Source of the DNA: Streptomyces chryseus
Lineage (GTDB): Bacteria; Actinomycetota; Actinomycetes; Streptomycetales; Streptomycetaceae
Direction: 5' to 3'
DNA: 64,000 bases
Assembly: GCF_014650755.1 (NCBI RefSeq)
Contig: NZ_BMVO01000014.1
Location: 62,001 to 126,000 of the forward strand
The notes under the pieces are model-generated. The model had not been told where the DNA came from and ran no database searches. It worked only from the letters and a program-made list of their open reading frames with translations. Positions 49,363 to 58,883 of this stretch are shown one piece after another. Position 1 is the stretch's first letter, and each line of letters opens with the position of its first letter. A program made the translations under genes and the position numbers.

Positions 49363-51753
49363 ATGACGCAGCGGGCAGAGATCGACGCGGACGGGGCCGT
49401 AGCGAGACGGCCCACCGGGCTCACCACGGCCCAGGTGGCCGAACGGGTCGCCCGGGGCGAGGTCAACGACGTACCGGTGCGCAGTTCGCGCTCCGCGCTC
49501 GAGATCGTCCGGTCCAACGTCTTCACCCGCTTCAACGCGATCATCGGCGTGCTGTGGGTGATCATGCTCTTCGTCGCGCCGATCCAGGACAGCCTCTTCG
49601 GCTTCGTGATCGTCGCCAACACCGCGATCGGCATCGTCCAGGAGCTGCGCGCCAAGAAGACCCTCGACAGCCTCGCCGTCATCGGTGAGGCGAGACCCAA
49701 GGTCCGCCGTGACGGGGTGTCCGCCGAGGTGACCACCGCCGAGATCGTCCTCGGCGACCTGGTGGAACTCGGGCCCGGGGACAAGGCCGTCGTCGACGGC
49801 GAGGTCGTCGAGGCGGACGGCCTGGAGGTCGACGAGTCGCTGCTGACCGGCGAGGCCGACCCGGTCCTCAAGCAGCCCGGCGACCAGGTGATGTCCGGCA
49901 GCTTCGTCGTCGCGGGCGGCGGCGCCTTCACCGCCACCAAGGTGGGCCGGGAGGCGTACGCCACCCAGCTCGCGGAGGAGGCGTCCCGCTTCACGCTCGT
50001 CCACTCGGAGCTGCGCAACGGCATCAACCAGATCCTCAAGTTCGTGACCTGGCTGATGATCCCGACCTCGATCGGCCTCGTCGTCAGCCAGCTGGTCGTC
50101 AAGGAGAACGAGCTCAGGAACTCGATCGCGCGCACGGTCGGCGGCATCGTCCCGATGATCCCCGAGGGCCTGGTGCTGCTCACCTCGGTCGCCTTCGCGG
50201 TCGGTGTGATCAGGCTCGGCCGCAAGCAGTGCCTCGTGCAGGAACTGCCCGCGATCGAGGGCCTGGCGCGCGTCGACGTCGTCTGCCTGGACAAGACGGG
50301 CACGCTCACCGAGGGCGGCATGGACGTCACCGAGGTCCGGACGCTGAACGGTTCCGGATCCGACGAGGCGTACGTGCACACGGTGCTCGGCGCCCTGGGC
50401 GAGTCCGACCCCCGCCCGAACGCCAGCCTTCTGGCGATCAGGAACGCCTACCCGGACACCGACTCCTGGCGCTGCACCCAGTCGCTGCCCTTCTCGTCGG
50501 CCCGCAAGTACAGCGGGGCGAGCTTCACCGACGGCGACGGCGGCAGCAGCTCGTGGCTGCTCGGCGCCCCCGACGTGCTGCTGCCGCAGGGGGACCCGTA
50601 CCTGGACGAGATCGACCTGCTCAACCAGCAGGGCCTGCGGGTGCTGCTGCTCACCCGCGTCACCGGGGCGCTCGACGACCCCGGGGTCAAGGACGGCTCG
50701 CGCGCGACCGCCCTGGTCGTCCTGGAGCAGCGGCTGCGCCCCGACGCCGCCGACACCCTCCGGTACTTCGCCGACCAGGACGTCGCCACGAAGGTCATCT
50801 CCGGGGACAACGCGGTGTCGGTGGGCGCGGTGGCCGGCAAGCTCGACATGCCGGGTGCGGCGAACGCCGTCGACGCCCGTACGCTGCCCGCCGAGCGGCC
50901 TCGGATGGCCCAGGCGCTGGACGAGAACGCGGTCTTCGGCCGGGTCACCCCGCAGCAGAAGCGCGAGATGGTGGCCGCGCTCCAGTCGAAGGGGCACACG
51001 GTCGCGATGACGGGCGACGGCGTCAACGACGTACTGGCGCTCAAGGACGCCGACATCGGGGTGGCGATGGGCTCCGGCTCGGAGGCGACGCGCGCGGTCG
51101 CGCAGATCGTGCTGCTGAACAACAGCTTCGCGACGCTGCCCTCGGTGGTCGCCGAGGGGCGCCGGGTCATCGGCAACATCACGCGGGTCGCGACGCTCTT
51201 CCTGACGAAGACGGTCTACTCGGTGCTGCTGGCGATCCTGGTGGTCTGCTCACAGGTCGAGTACCCGTTCCTGCCCCGCCACCTGACGCTGCTGTCGACG
51301 CTCACGATCGGCGTCCCGGCGTTCTTCCTGGCGCTGGCGCCGAACAAGGAGCGGGCCAGGCCGAACTTCGTCCGCCGGGTGATGCGGTACTCGATCCCCG
51401 GCGGCATCATCGCCGCGTCCGCGACCTTCTGCACGTACCTGCTCGCCCGCACCCACTACTCCGGGCCGGACGCCCTGTCCGCCGAGACGAGCGTGGCGAC
51501 GCTGACGCTCTTCCTGGTGTCGATCTGGGTGCTGGCGATCATCGCCCGCCCGTACACCTGGTGGCGGGTCGGCCTGGTGGCCGCGATGAGCCTGGGCTTC
51601 GTGCTGGTGCTCGTGGTGCCGTGGCTCCAGGACTTCTTCGCGCTGCGCCTGGTCGGCACGACGATGCCGTGGCTGGCCGTGGGCGTCTCGGCGGTGGCGG
51701 CGGCCGCCCTGGAGCTGGTGTGGCGCTGGGTCGGCCGCCGCTTTCCCGCCTAG
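49363..51753 (+). CDS. P-type cation-transporting ATPase, CtpE-like
   Basis: The 796-residue pump has the P-type landmarks: dephosphorylation loop LLTGEADPV, PEGL in helix 4 (MIPEGLVLLTSV), phosphorylation site DKTGTLTE near residue 309 and hinge TGDGVNDVLALKDADIG. It lacks an N-terminal metal-binding domain. The nearest known group is CtpE of mycobacteria, reported to import calcium; Streptomyces have one homologue. GTG or ATG 49363 is the only sensible start. Confidence 0.92.
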   Translation: MTQRAEIDADGAVARRPTGLTTAQVAERVARGEVNDVPVRSSRSALEIVRSNVFTRFNAIIGVLWVIMLFVAPIQDSLFGFVIVANTAIGIVQELRAKKTLDSLAVIGEARPKVRRDGVSAEVTTAEIVLGDLVELGPGDKAVVDGEVVEADGLEVDESLLTGEADPVLKQPGDQVMSGSFVVAGGGAFTATKVGREAYATQLAEEASRFTLVHSELRNGINQILKFVTWLMIPTSIGLVVSQLVVKENELRNSIARTVGGIVPMIPEGLVLLTSVAFAVGVIRLGRKQCLVQELPAIEGLARVDVVCLDKTGTLTEGGMDVTEVRTLNGSGSDEAYVHTVLGALGESDPRPNASLLAIRNAYPDTDSWRCTQSLPFSSARKYSGASFTDGDGGSSSWLLGAPDVLLPQGDPYLDEIDLLNQQGLRVLLLTRVTGALDDPGVKDGSRATALVVLEQRLRPDAADTLRYFADQDVATKVISGDNAVSVGAVAGKLDMPGAANAVDARTLPAERPRMAQALDENAVFGRVTPQQKREMVAALQSKGHTVAMTGDGVNDVLALKDADIGVAMGSGSEATRAVAQIVLLNNSFATLPSVVAEGRRVIGNITRVATLFLTKTVYSVLLAILVVCSQVEYPFLPRHLTLLSTLTIGVPAFFLALAPNKERARPNFVRRVMRYSIPGGIIAASATFCTYLLARTHYSGPDALSAETSVATLTLFLVSIWVLAIIARPYTWWRVGLVAAMSLGFVLVLVVPWLQDFFALRLVGTTMPWLAVGVSAVAAAALELVWRWVGRRFPA

Positions 51754-51775
51754 CGGGAGGTGTTGCCTACGGTGC

Positions 51776-52609
51776 TCAGCGCACGTCGACGTAGTCGCCG
51801 GTCGCGGTGACCGTCGCGGTGGTGGACGAACCCGCGAAGGTGTAGCGGAAGTAGCCGTCGACCGTCGCCGTGGTGGTGGCCGACAGGTTGCCGGTGCTGT
51901 TCGACGTCACCGTCTTGACGGTGGTGTACGTGGTGCTGGTCTTCTTGCGGAACTGGAGCTTGACCTTCTGGCCCGAGTAGCCGGCGTACTTCAGCTCGTC
52001 CCAGTTGGCGCGCGACAGCTTGCCCTTGACGGTGACGGTCTTGCCCGTGCGGACCGGCTCCGGGGAGGCGTCGGTCGTCAGCTTGCCGGCGCGCAGGATC
52101 TTGAAGGTGGCGGCGGTGGCGTTGGTGACGGAGTCGCCGTCGGCGCCGATGCCCACGGACCAGAGCTTCCACGTGCCGGCTGTGTCGTTCGCCAGGAGCA
52201 GCGGGTCGACCTCGAAGGTGTACTTGCACGTGGTGGTGGTCGCGTTGACCTCGGTGCAGGTGCCCGTCTGGCTGTTGGCGCCGATGAAGCCCTTGGCGTT
52301 CTCGAAGTCGCTGCCCGCGCCGTTCCACAGCGCGGCGTGGATCTCGTAGATGCCCTCGGGGTCGGTCGCGGTGACCTCGGCGGTGACGGTCTTCACCGCG
52401 GTGGTGCCGACGGTCAGGCTCTTGCCGCCGTTGACGACGGCCTTGGTGATCTCGGTGTCGCCTTCCGCCGCCTTCACGTCCGGCGCGGCGGCGAGGGCCG
52501 CCGACAGACCGGACGGCCTCGGGGCGTGGTCGGCCTGGGCGGCCGGCACGGCGAGGGCGGACAGGGCCAGGGCGCCCGAAACGGCGGCCACAGTGGCACG
52601 AATACGCAT
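51776..52609 (-). CDS. secreted DUF5707-type protein, copy 1 of 3
   Basis: The 277-residue product begins with a Sec signal peptide (MRIRATVAAVSGALALSALA, cleavage after AQA near residue 26). The mature part has a variable N-domain (VVNGGKSLTVGTT to about residue 170) with two Cys, then a C-terminal Ig-like, strand-rich region (SPEPVRTGKTVTVKGKLSRA to the end GDYVDVR). This matches DUF5707, found in extracellular Streptomyces proteins of unknown role, sometimes annotated as calcium-binding. GGGGA precedes ATG 52609 by nine bases. Confidence 0.85.
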   Translation of the reverse strand: MRIRATVAAVSGALALSALAVPAAQADHAPRPSGLSAALAAAPDVKAAEGDTEITKAVVNGGKSLTVGTTAVKTVTAEVTATDPEGIYEIHAALWNGAGSDFENAKGFIGANSQTGTCTEVNATTTTCKYTFEVDPLLLANDTAGTWKLWSVGIGADGDSVTNATAATFKILRAGKLTTDASPEPVRTGKTVTVKGKLSRANWDELKYAGYSGQKVKLQFRKKTSTTYTTVKTVTSNSTGNLSATTTATVDGYFRYTFAGSSTTATVTATGDYVDVR

Positions 52610-52646
52610 GTGTTGATGTCCCCATTGGTTGAGAGTCGATACGTGC

Positions 52647-52664
52647 CCCGCCGCGTTTCCCCCC
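52647..52664 (-). promoter_or_regulatory. conserved block upstream of DUF5707 copy 1
   Basis: On the minus strand the block reads GGGGGGAAACGCGGCGGG and lies 38 bases before ATG 52609. The same block occurs before copies 2 and 3 (53477-53494 and 54505-54522). Confidence 0.6.
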
Positions 52665-52707
52665 GGCGGGGCCCGCAATGTGGTGGTGCGGGTGGAGCGG
52701 GCGCTGC

Positions 52708-53451
52708 CTAGCGCACGTCGACGTAGTCGCCGGCCGCGGTGGCCGCGGGGGTGGTCGTCGTACCGGCGAAGGCGTAGCGCCAGTAACCGTCGGAGGCCGC
52801 CGTGGCGGTCGCCTTCAGCTGGCCGGTGCCGTTGGAGGCCACCGTCCTGACGGTGGTGTACGTGGTGGTGCCGGCCTTGCGGAACTGGAGCTTCACGGGC
52901 TGGCTGGTGTAGCCGGCGTACGTGTACGTCTCCCAGTTGGCGCGGGCCAGCTTGCCCGTGACCGTGATGGTCTTGCCCTTCACGACGGGCTCGGGCGCGG
53001 CGTTGACGGACAGGGTGGACTGGCGCTGGAGCTTGAAGGAAGCCGACTTCTGCTTCCAGACGTAGTCGCCGTCCGCCGCGTCCACCCAGGCGTCGACGTA
53101 CCAGGTGCCGGCCTTCTCGTTGGAGTACGCCAGGTCGGCACGGGGGTCGACCGAGAAGGTGCCGGTGCAGGTGTTGTCGAGGCAGTCGACGTCGGTGGGC
53201 TCCAGCGAGCCGAAACCCGGGCCGTTCAGGGTGAGATCGGCTCCGATGATGCCGGAGTCGTCCGCGGCGGTGACCGCCACGGTGAACGTCCTGACCTCGG
53301 TGGTGCCGACCACGACGTTCTTGCCGCCGTTGACGACCACCTCGGTCAGAGCGGTGTCACCGTGGCCACCGTCCGCCTGGGCGGCCGGGACGGCGAGGGC
53401 GGACAGGGCCAGGGCACCGGAAACGGCGACCACAGTGGCACGAAGGCGCAT
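52708..53451 (-). CDS. secreted DUF5707-type protein, copy 2 of 3
   Basis: The 247-residue paralogue has signal MRLRATVVAVSGALALSALA, a shorter and more divergent N-domain (GGHGDTALTEVVVNGGKNVV), two Cys (DCLDNTCTG), and a C-terminal region about 75% like copy 3 (SVNAAPEPVVKGKTITVTGK to AGDYVDVR). GGGGA sits six bases before ATG 53451. Its C-terminal half aligns better with copy 3 than with copy 1, pointing to a more recent duplication or conversion of that half. Confidence 0.85.
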   Translation of the reverse strand: MRLRATVVAVSGALALSALAVPAAQADGGHGDTALTEVVVNGGKNVVVGTTEVRTFTVAVTAADDSGIIGADLTLNGPGFGSLEPTDVDCLDNTCTGTFSVDPRADLAYSNEKAGTWYVDAWVDAADGDYVWKQKSASFKLQRQSTLSVNAAPEPVVKGKTITVTGKLARANWETYTYAGYTSQPVKLQFRKAGTTTYTTVRTVASNGTGQLKATATAASDGYWRYAFAGTTTTPAATAAGDYVDVR

Positions 53452-53476
53452 GTATTTCCCCATGGTTGTCACGATT

Positions 53477-53494
53477 CCCGCCGCGTTTCCCCCC
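53477..53494 (-). promoter_or_regulatory. conserved block upstream of DUF5707 copy 2
   Basis: The 18-base block is identical on the minus strand to those before copies 1 and 3, and lies 26 bases before ATG 53451. Confidence 0.6.
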
Positions 53495-53646
53495 CCCCGG
53501 CCGGGAGCGTGAGGTGTCGAGCGAAGTGCTGCGATGTGGTGCTGGGTACCGCGATGCCACCGCCGCCCCGGAACCGGTGCGGCTCCGGGGCGACGGTCAG
53601 TGGATCAGGTGCCCGGGCCGCTCAGTGCCCGGTGCTGTGCGCGTAC

Positions 53647-54477
53647 TCAGCGCACGTCGACGTAGTCACCGGCCGCGGAGACCGCGGGGGTGGTCGACGT
53701 ACCCGCGAACGAGTAGCGGAAGTAACCGTCGGAGGCCGCCGTGACGGTCGCCTTCAGGGTGCCGGTGCTGCTGGACGTCACCGTCTTGACGGTGGTGTAC
53801 GTGCTGGTGCCGGCCTTGCGGAACTGGAGCTTCACCGGCTGGGCGGTGTAGCCCGCGTAGGTGGAGGTCTCCCAGTTGGCGCGGGACAGCTTGCCCGTGA
53901 CCGTGATGGTCTTGCCCTTGACGACCGGCTCCGGCGAGGCGTCGACCGTCAGCTTGGAGAAGCGCTGGACGCGGTGCGTCTTGTACGCGTCCTTCCAGAC
54001 GAAGTCCTCGTCCTTGCCCTGCGCGGCGGCCTCGACCTTCCAGGTGCCGGCGAGGGAGTTCATGTAGAGGTCGAGCTGCGGGTCGATCGTGATCGTGAGC
54101 TTGCACGTCGCGGTCGTGGCGCTGCTCTCGGTGCAGGTGGCCGCTTCCTCGTTCGGGACGACGTAGCCGTCGACGTCGTCGGCGGACGCGCCGTGCCAGA
54201 GCGCGACGTACGCGTCCTGGATGCCGGACGGGTCGGTCGCCGTCACGGAGACGGTGATCGTCTTGGGGTTCGTGGTGCCCAGGACGATGTCCTTGCCGCC
54301 GTTGACGACGACGTTGGTGATCTGGGTGTCGCCGACGACATCGTCAGCGGGAGCCTGACCCGCGAAGGCCGACAGAGCGCCCGCCTTGGGGGCGTCCTCG
54401 GCCTGAGCGGCCGGGACAGCGAAGGCGGACAGGGCCAGGGCGCCGGAAACGGCGGCCACAGTGGCACGAATGCGCAT
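53647..54477 (-). CDS. secreted DUF5707-type protein, copy 3 of 3
   Basis: The 276-residue paralogue has signal MRIRATVAAVSGALALSAFA, cleavage after AQA. Its N-domain (VVVNGGKDIVLGTTNPKTIT) is longest and its Cys pair is CTESSATTATC, as in copy 1 (CTEVNATTTTC). The C-terminal region (SPEPVVKGKTITVTGKLSRA) ends GDYVDVR. All three genes are co-directional with 98-195 base gaps, each with its own conserved promoter block, so each is probably a separate transcript under common control. Confidence 0.85.
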   Translation of the reverse strand: MRIRATVAAVSGALALSAFAVPAAQAEDAPKAGALSAFAGQAPADDVVGDTQITNVVVNGGKDIVLGTTNPKTITVSVTATDPSGIQDAYVALWHGASADDVDGYVVPNEEAATCTESSATTATCKLTITIDPQLDLYMNSLAGTWKVEAAAQGKDEDFVWKDAYKTHRVQRFSKLTVDASPEPVVKGKTITVTGKLSRANWETSTYAGYTAQPVKLQFRKAGTSTYTTVKTVTSSSTGTLKATVTAASDGYFRYSFAGTSTTPAVSAAGDYVDVR

Positions 54478-54504
54478 GTATGTGAGTCCCCACAGGTATG
54501 CGAC

Positions 54505-54522
54505 CCCGCCGCGTTTCCCCCC
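54505..54522 (-). promoter_or_regulatory. conserved block upstream of DUF5707 copy 3
   Basis: The 18-base block is identical on the minus strand to those before copies 1 and 2, and lies 28 bases before ATG 54477. Confidence 0.6.
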
Positions 54523-54584
54523 GGCCGGGTCTTTGAGTGTCGAACGAAGTGTAGGGAACTCGAACAGAGTTCGTAAACAAGAAA

Positions 54585-57500
54585 TCAGTCGAACCAGCGG
54601 TCGCGCTCAAGTTCTTCCGTCCGCGACGCGTCCTCGATCAGCGCCGCCACCTCGAATCGGCGCGGCCACTGACCGGCTGACCAGGCAAGACCTGCCGCGA
54701 CGCCCTCCAGTGTGGCCGCGTGGACGACTCCGTCCGGCGTACGGCGCCAATCCAGTTCGACCCCGCCCGCCAGCAGTTCGTCATGTTCGGTATACGTCCG
54801 CGGGGTGCCGGCGCCGAGCAGGACCCGTACCGCTTGAGGCACCTCGCGCTCCACACCCTCCGACGTCACCTCGGCCTGCGCCGACTCGCTGAGGCGGCGC
54901 ACCTGGAGGAGTTCGGCCAGGTCGGCGGCCCGGGACGGCGCCACCGGCAGCAGGGCCAGCCCCGAGGTGAGCGGCAGCAGGTCGGGGGCGTCCGCGACCA
55001 CCGCGTCCGCCGCGTCGACCACCCGCACCTCGCCGTCGACGACCGCGCGCAGCTCGTCGGGCAGCGTCACCTGTTCGGGGTCGAGGTCGGCCAGGGCGCC
55101 GTACAGGGCGTGGAGTTGGCGCGCGGTGACGGTACGGTCCGGGTCCGCGAGGCGGCCGAGGAGTTCGGCCGCGCCGCCGGGCTCGTCCAGCAGCGCCGCC
55201 ACGGAGGTCCGTACGCCGAGCGCCCTCAGCACCTGCTCGTCGTCGAAGCCGGTGGCGTCCGCCGAGGTGTAGAGCCCGTCGAGGAGCGGGTCGCCGCCCG
55301 CGGACCGCAGACCGGCCGGCCGGCGGCCGTCGAGCACGGGGTGGTCGCGCAGCCACCACGCGGTGTACGGACGTACGGACTGCGTCGTCCCGTCCGGCAG
55401 CAGGACCCGCACCGGCTGGGTCAGGGCGTCCCGCAACGGCGGCTGGGCGAGCAGCGCGAGGGCCTGCGGCCACTTGTCGTCGTCCACCAGGTCCAGGTCC
55501 CGTACGGCGACGATCTCGGTGGCGACCGGCGGCACGGAGGTCTCCGGCAGCTGGTCGAGGATGTCCTCGCACCACACGTCCACGGCGTCGAGCAGTCCCG
55601 CGTCGTCCGGTTCGGCGAAGTCGCCGTCGCGCGGCTCGAGCTCGTCCGGGTCGAGCACGACGTCGGTGGTGCGCACGAGCGCGAAGGTCGCCAGGACGCC
55701 GCAGGCGGTCAGCGGCTGCTCGCCCCAGCGGTCGGCCAGTTCGCCGTCGCACAGGGCCAGTTCGCCCTCGCGCATGATCTGCGCGAACGGGCTGCCGGGG
55801 AGGACGAGTTCACCGGCGGGCGACAGCTCGCCGTCCTCGTCGGGCAGCGCCAGCGCGCCGAGCCACGGCTCGTCGCCGGGCGACAGGTCGGCGTCCCGTA
55901 CGAGGGCCAGGACGGTCTCAGCGAGCTCCTCGGCGTCCGGGGCGTCCTCGTCCCAGATCTGGCCGCCCTCGTCGAGGGAGGCGGCGACGGCGGCCCGCAC
56001 CTGCGGGGTGGTCAGGACGGCGCGGGGCGTCGCGGGCAGCGCGCCGAGCTTTTCGAGGAGGGGGTGGGCGGCGTCGGGGTGCGCGACCTTCAGGCCGAGG
56101 CGCCCGAGTTGCTCGGGGGCGGCGGTCCCGGAGTCGGCGCCGGGCAGCGGGAGCAGGACCTGGCGCGGGCCGATGACGGTGCGGCCGCCGGCCAGGGGCA
56201 CCGGCAGCCCGGACAGGCGGTCCGGGTCGATGCCGGCCAGCGACTCGTACAGCCGCCGCCACCACGACGGGTCGCGCTCGACGCCCGCGAGGCGCTCGAT
56301 GGCGTCGCCCAGCGGCAGCCGGCCCACGCCCAGGGTGCGCAGCTCGGCGCGGCGTTCGAGACCGGCGGGCAGCAGGGTCGGCAGGACGTCGGCCATGACG
56401 CGCACGGTGTCGGCGCCCGCGCCCTCGACGACCTCCGCCTCGAACGGGCGCAGCGCGGGCAGTTCCTCGGACGGGGCGGCCGGCGCCAGGAACGCGACGC
56501 GGGGCAACCGCCCGATGACGGCGGCGCGCAGGGCGCCGTCCAGCTCGCCCTTGCCGAGCGGGCCCGGGACGAGGTCGACCGTACCGGTGGACACCGGCTC
56601 CCAGTCACCGAGCAGTTCGGCGTACGCGTCGGCCGCGCGCTCCACGAGGAAGTCGGTGAGCGGGCCCGGCGCGGGGTGGCGGCGGGTCGTGTCGAGCGGC
56701 AGCGACGCGATGAGGAGCGCCGGTACGCCGAGCGGTTCGTCGGTCGGGGTCGGGGCGTGCACGACGGGCGCGGTCCGGGGCCGCTGCGGAGCGCCCTCGC
56801 TGTCCACCGGAACGGCCCACGTGACGGCCCAGTGGGGGCGCAGCCGCTCTTCGACGGGCCGGTCGGCGAGCAGGGCGGGAGCCAGGGCGCCGGAGCGGGT
56901 GACGGTGCGCCAGCGGGTGGTGCGGGTGGCGCCGCGCGCGGTGTCGTCGATGTGCACGTACGCGTCCTGCTCGGCGCGCGTGAGCGTACGGGTGACGCCG
57001 TCCGGGGTCTCGACGACGACCTCGGCGAGGCCGGGAAGCGTCAGCAGCAGCGCGTCGTCGATGGCTTCGAGGAGGTGCTGGGCGAGATCGACGGCGCCGC
57101 CGTCGCGCAGCGGGAGGACCACGACGGTGTCGTAACCGGCGGGGGCGGAGCCCTCGGCGGGCAGCGGCAGGCGCAGCAGCGGTACGTGGCCGTCGCGGCG
57201 CCGCAGCTCCTCGCCGAGCCCGGGGGCGGTCTGGGCGGCGTCCACGGCCAGTTCCCTGGCCTCGGCCAGGGACCAGCGGACGCCGCCGTGCCGGCCGAGT
57301 ACGGCGGGCTCGTCGCTGACGGCGAGGACGGCGGCGAACCCGACGCCGAAGCGGCCGACGGCGCCGTCCGTGTCCTCGCGCTTGGCGGAGGCCCGCAGGG
57401 TGCTGAGCGATTCGACACCGGCGGCGTCGAGGGGGGCGCCGGTGTTGGCGGCGGCGAGGATCGCGGGGGCGTCGGCGGTGGCGGAGTGCAGGGTGAGGCG

Positions 57501-57716
57501 CAGACGGCCGGTCACGCCGGCGCGGGCGGCGGCGTCGGCGGCGTTCTGGGCCAGCTCGACCACGAGGCGGTCGCGGTAGCCGCCGAGGGCGAGGTCCTCC
57601 TCGGCGTTGGCGTCCTCGCGGAAGCGGGCGGGACTCGCGCTCCACGCGTCGAGCACCCCACGCCGCAGGCGCGCCGTGCCGAAGGGGTCGGCCTCGTCGG
57701 TGGCCCTGACGCTCAC
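54585..57716 (-). CDS. sacsin N-terminal-like ATP-binding protein
   Basis: The 1043-residue cytoplasmic protein has a GHKL/Hsp90-type ATP pocket near residues 45-130: N-box helix VVELAQNAADAAARAG, a G1-like AANTGAP and G2 GRFGVGFAAVLAVS. The remaining 900 residues form large acidic-rich, Leu/Asp/Glu repeats of unknown fold. The family is widespread in actinobacteria but uncharacterised; sacsin itself is a chaperone-type protein. GTG 57716 follows GGAG. The coding strand lies opposite a long, GC-forced open frame that is not a gene. Confidence 0.85.
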   Translation of the reverse strand: MSVRATDEADPFGTARLRRGVLDAWSASPARFREDANAEEDLALGGYRDRLVVELAQNAADAAARAGVTGRLRLTLHSATADAPAILAAANTGAPLDAAGVESLSTLRASAKREDTDGAVGRFGVGFAAVLAVSDEPAVLGRHGGVRWSLAEARELAVDAAQTAPGLGEELRRRDGHVPLLRLPLPAEGSAPAGYDTVVVLPLRDGGAVDLAQHLLEAIDDALLLTLPGLAEVVVETPDGVTRTLTRAEQDAYVHIDDTARGATRTTRWRTVTRSGALAPALLADRPVEERLRPHWAVTWAVPVDSEGAPQRPRTAPVVHAPTPTDEPLGVPALLIASLPLDTTRRHPAPGPLTDFLVERAADAYAELLGDWEPVSTGTVDLVPGPLGKGELDGALRAAVIGRLPRVAFLAPAAPSEELPALRPFEAEVVEGAGADTVRVMADVLPTLLPAGLERRAELRTLGVGRLPLGDAIERLAGVERDPSWWRRLYESLAGIDPDRLSGLPVPLAGGRTVIGPRQVLLPLPGADSGTAAPEQLGRLGLKVAHPDAAHPLLEKLGALPATPRAVLTTPQVRAAVAASLDEGGQIWDEDAPDAEELAETVLALVRDADLSPGDEPWLGALALPDEDGELSPAGELVLPGSPFAQIMREGELALCDGELADRWGEQPLTACGVLATFALVRTTDVVLDPDELEPRDGDFAEPDDAGLLDAVDVWCEDILDQLPETSVPPVATEIVAVRDLDLVDDDKWPQALALLAQPPLRDALTQPVRVLLPDGTTQSVRPYTAWWLRDHPVLDGRRPAGLRSAGGDPLLDGLYTSADATGFDDEQVLRALGVRTSVAALLDEPGGAAELLGRLADPDRTVTARQLHALYGALADLDPEQVTLPDELRAVVDGEVRVVDAADAVVADAPDLLPLTSGLALLPVAPSRAADLAELLQVRRLSESAQAEVTSEGVEREVPQAVRVLLGAGTPRTYTEHDELLAGGVELDWRRTPDGVVHAATLEGVAAGLAWSAGQWPRRFEVAALIEDASRTEELERDRWFD

Positions 57717-57959
57717 GCTTGTCTCCGCTCGTCCTGGGGTACGGGTGGCTCCTGCTACTGACGCCTACCCGTGTCTACGGGGCGCAAGTATCCCGCGCCG
57801 ACGGCCCGCCGCCGGCCACCTGCCCGTCGGTGCGGTGCGGACGCGGGTGCGGCGGCGGTGGGTGGCCGCTGCGCGGCGCGTTCCCCTGCCCGCCTCTTCC
57901 CTGACCGGGGGCGGGCAGGGGTAAAGCTCCGCGCAACGGATCCCAGGCCGGGCCCAGGG

Positions 57960-58883
57960 TCAGGAGTGGCCCAAGTCCTCGGTGGGGTCCGGGGTCGCCG
58001 GGACCGAACCGCCCTCGGGGTCCGGCCGGAGCGGGAACGCGTCCGTGGCCATCGAATCCAGCACCGGCGGCGCGGGCCGCATCGGCTTCGGCATGACCGC
58101 CGCCTCCGAGTGCCCCCCGCAGCCGTAGGCGAGCGACACGACCCGCCCGTCCGCCGGCGCGTACTCGTTCGCGCAGACACCGAACGCCTGCCGCAACGAC
58201 CCGGCCAGCGGCACCAGGAAGGCACACGACACACACGTCGCCGGCGCCGCCTGCGCCATCGGGGTCTTCGCGCCGTACGCCTCGTCCCAGCGGTCCGCCG
58301 CGATGTGCAGCCCGTACCGCGACAGGACACGCGCCCGCCGCATGCCCAGCTCTTCGGCGACCGCCGCGATCGACCCGCGCGAGGGAACCAGCGGCAGCGT
58401 CGCCGGCGCTCCGCCCGCGACCTCCGCGTCCTCCGCCTCGACGAGCTCCGCCATCTCCTCCGAGACCGCCGAGTCCGGCGGCGGCCCGTCCTCGCCTGAG
58501 TAGCCCGGCTCCAGACGCAGATCCTCCGCCTCGGTGGGCAGCAGGTCGCCGGGACCCATGTCCCCCGGCCGCAGCCGCTCGCTCCACGGCACCCATTCCG
58601 GTGCCAGCAGCGAGTCCGGGCCCGGCAGGAGCACCGTCTCGTCGAGGGTGACGAGCTTCGCCCGCGAGGCGCGGGTGACCGTCACCGCCCAGCGCCAGCC
58701 CCGGTAACCGGGTTCCTTGCATTCGAAGAGGTGGGTGACGACCCGGTCACCCTCGGCGAAGAGGGAGACATGCTCGCCGACCACCCCGGGGAAGGCGGCC
58801 TCCTCGGCCGCCGCCCGGGCAAGGTCTACCGCCTCGGCGCACAGGCGGTCAGGGGTTCGGCTTCGCGTCGTCGCAGCACTCAC
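57960..58883 (-). CDS. DUF3027 protein
   Basis: The 307-residue protein (SAATTRSRTPDRLCAEAVDL) is soluble. A conserved core with HLFECKEPGYRGWRWAVTVT lies near residue 55. The C-terminal part has Cys in CVSCAF, VCANEYAPADGRVV and CGGHSEA, which could bind zinc. It belongs to DUF3027, actinobacterial, often near a cold-shock gene; the function is unknown. GTG 58883 is chosen from family starts. It is divergent from the next MFS gene with a 431-base gap that I can assign only to the MFS promoter. Confidence 0.8.
   Translation of the reverse strand: MSAATTRSRTPDRLCAEAVDLARAAAEEAAFPGVVGEHVSLFAEGDRVVTHLFECKEPGYRGWRWAVTVTRASRAKLVTLDETVLLPGPDSLLAPEWVPWSERLRPGDMGPGDLLPTEAEDLRLEPGYSGEDGPPPDSAVSEEMAELVEAEDAEVAGGAPATLPLVPSRGSIAAVAEELGMRRARVLSRYGLHIAADRWDEAYGAKTPMAQAAPATCVSCAFLVPLAGSLRQAFGVCANEYAPADGRVVSLAYGCGGHSEAAVMPKPMRPAPPVLDSMATDAFPLRPDPEGGSVPATPDPTEDLGHS

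Noticed and set aside
54720..57761. 1000-residue plus-strand open frame
   Set aside because: It is the antisense shadow of the sacsin-like gene, whose ATP-binding motifs are clear on the minus strand.
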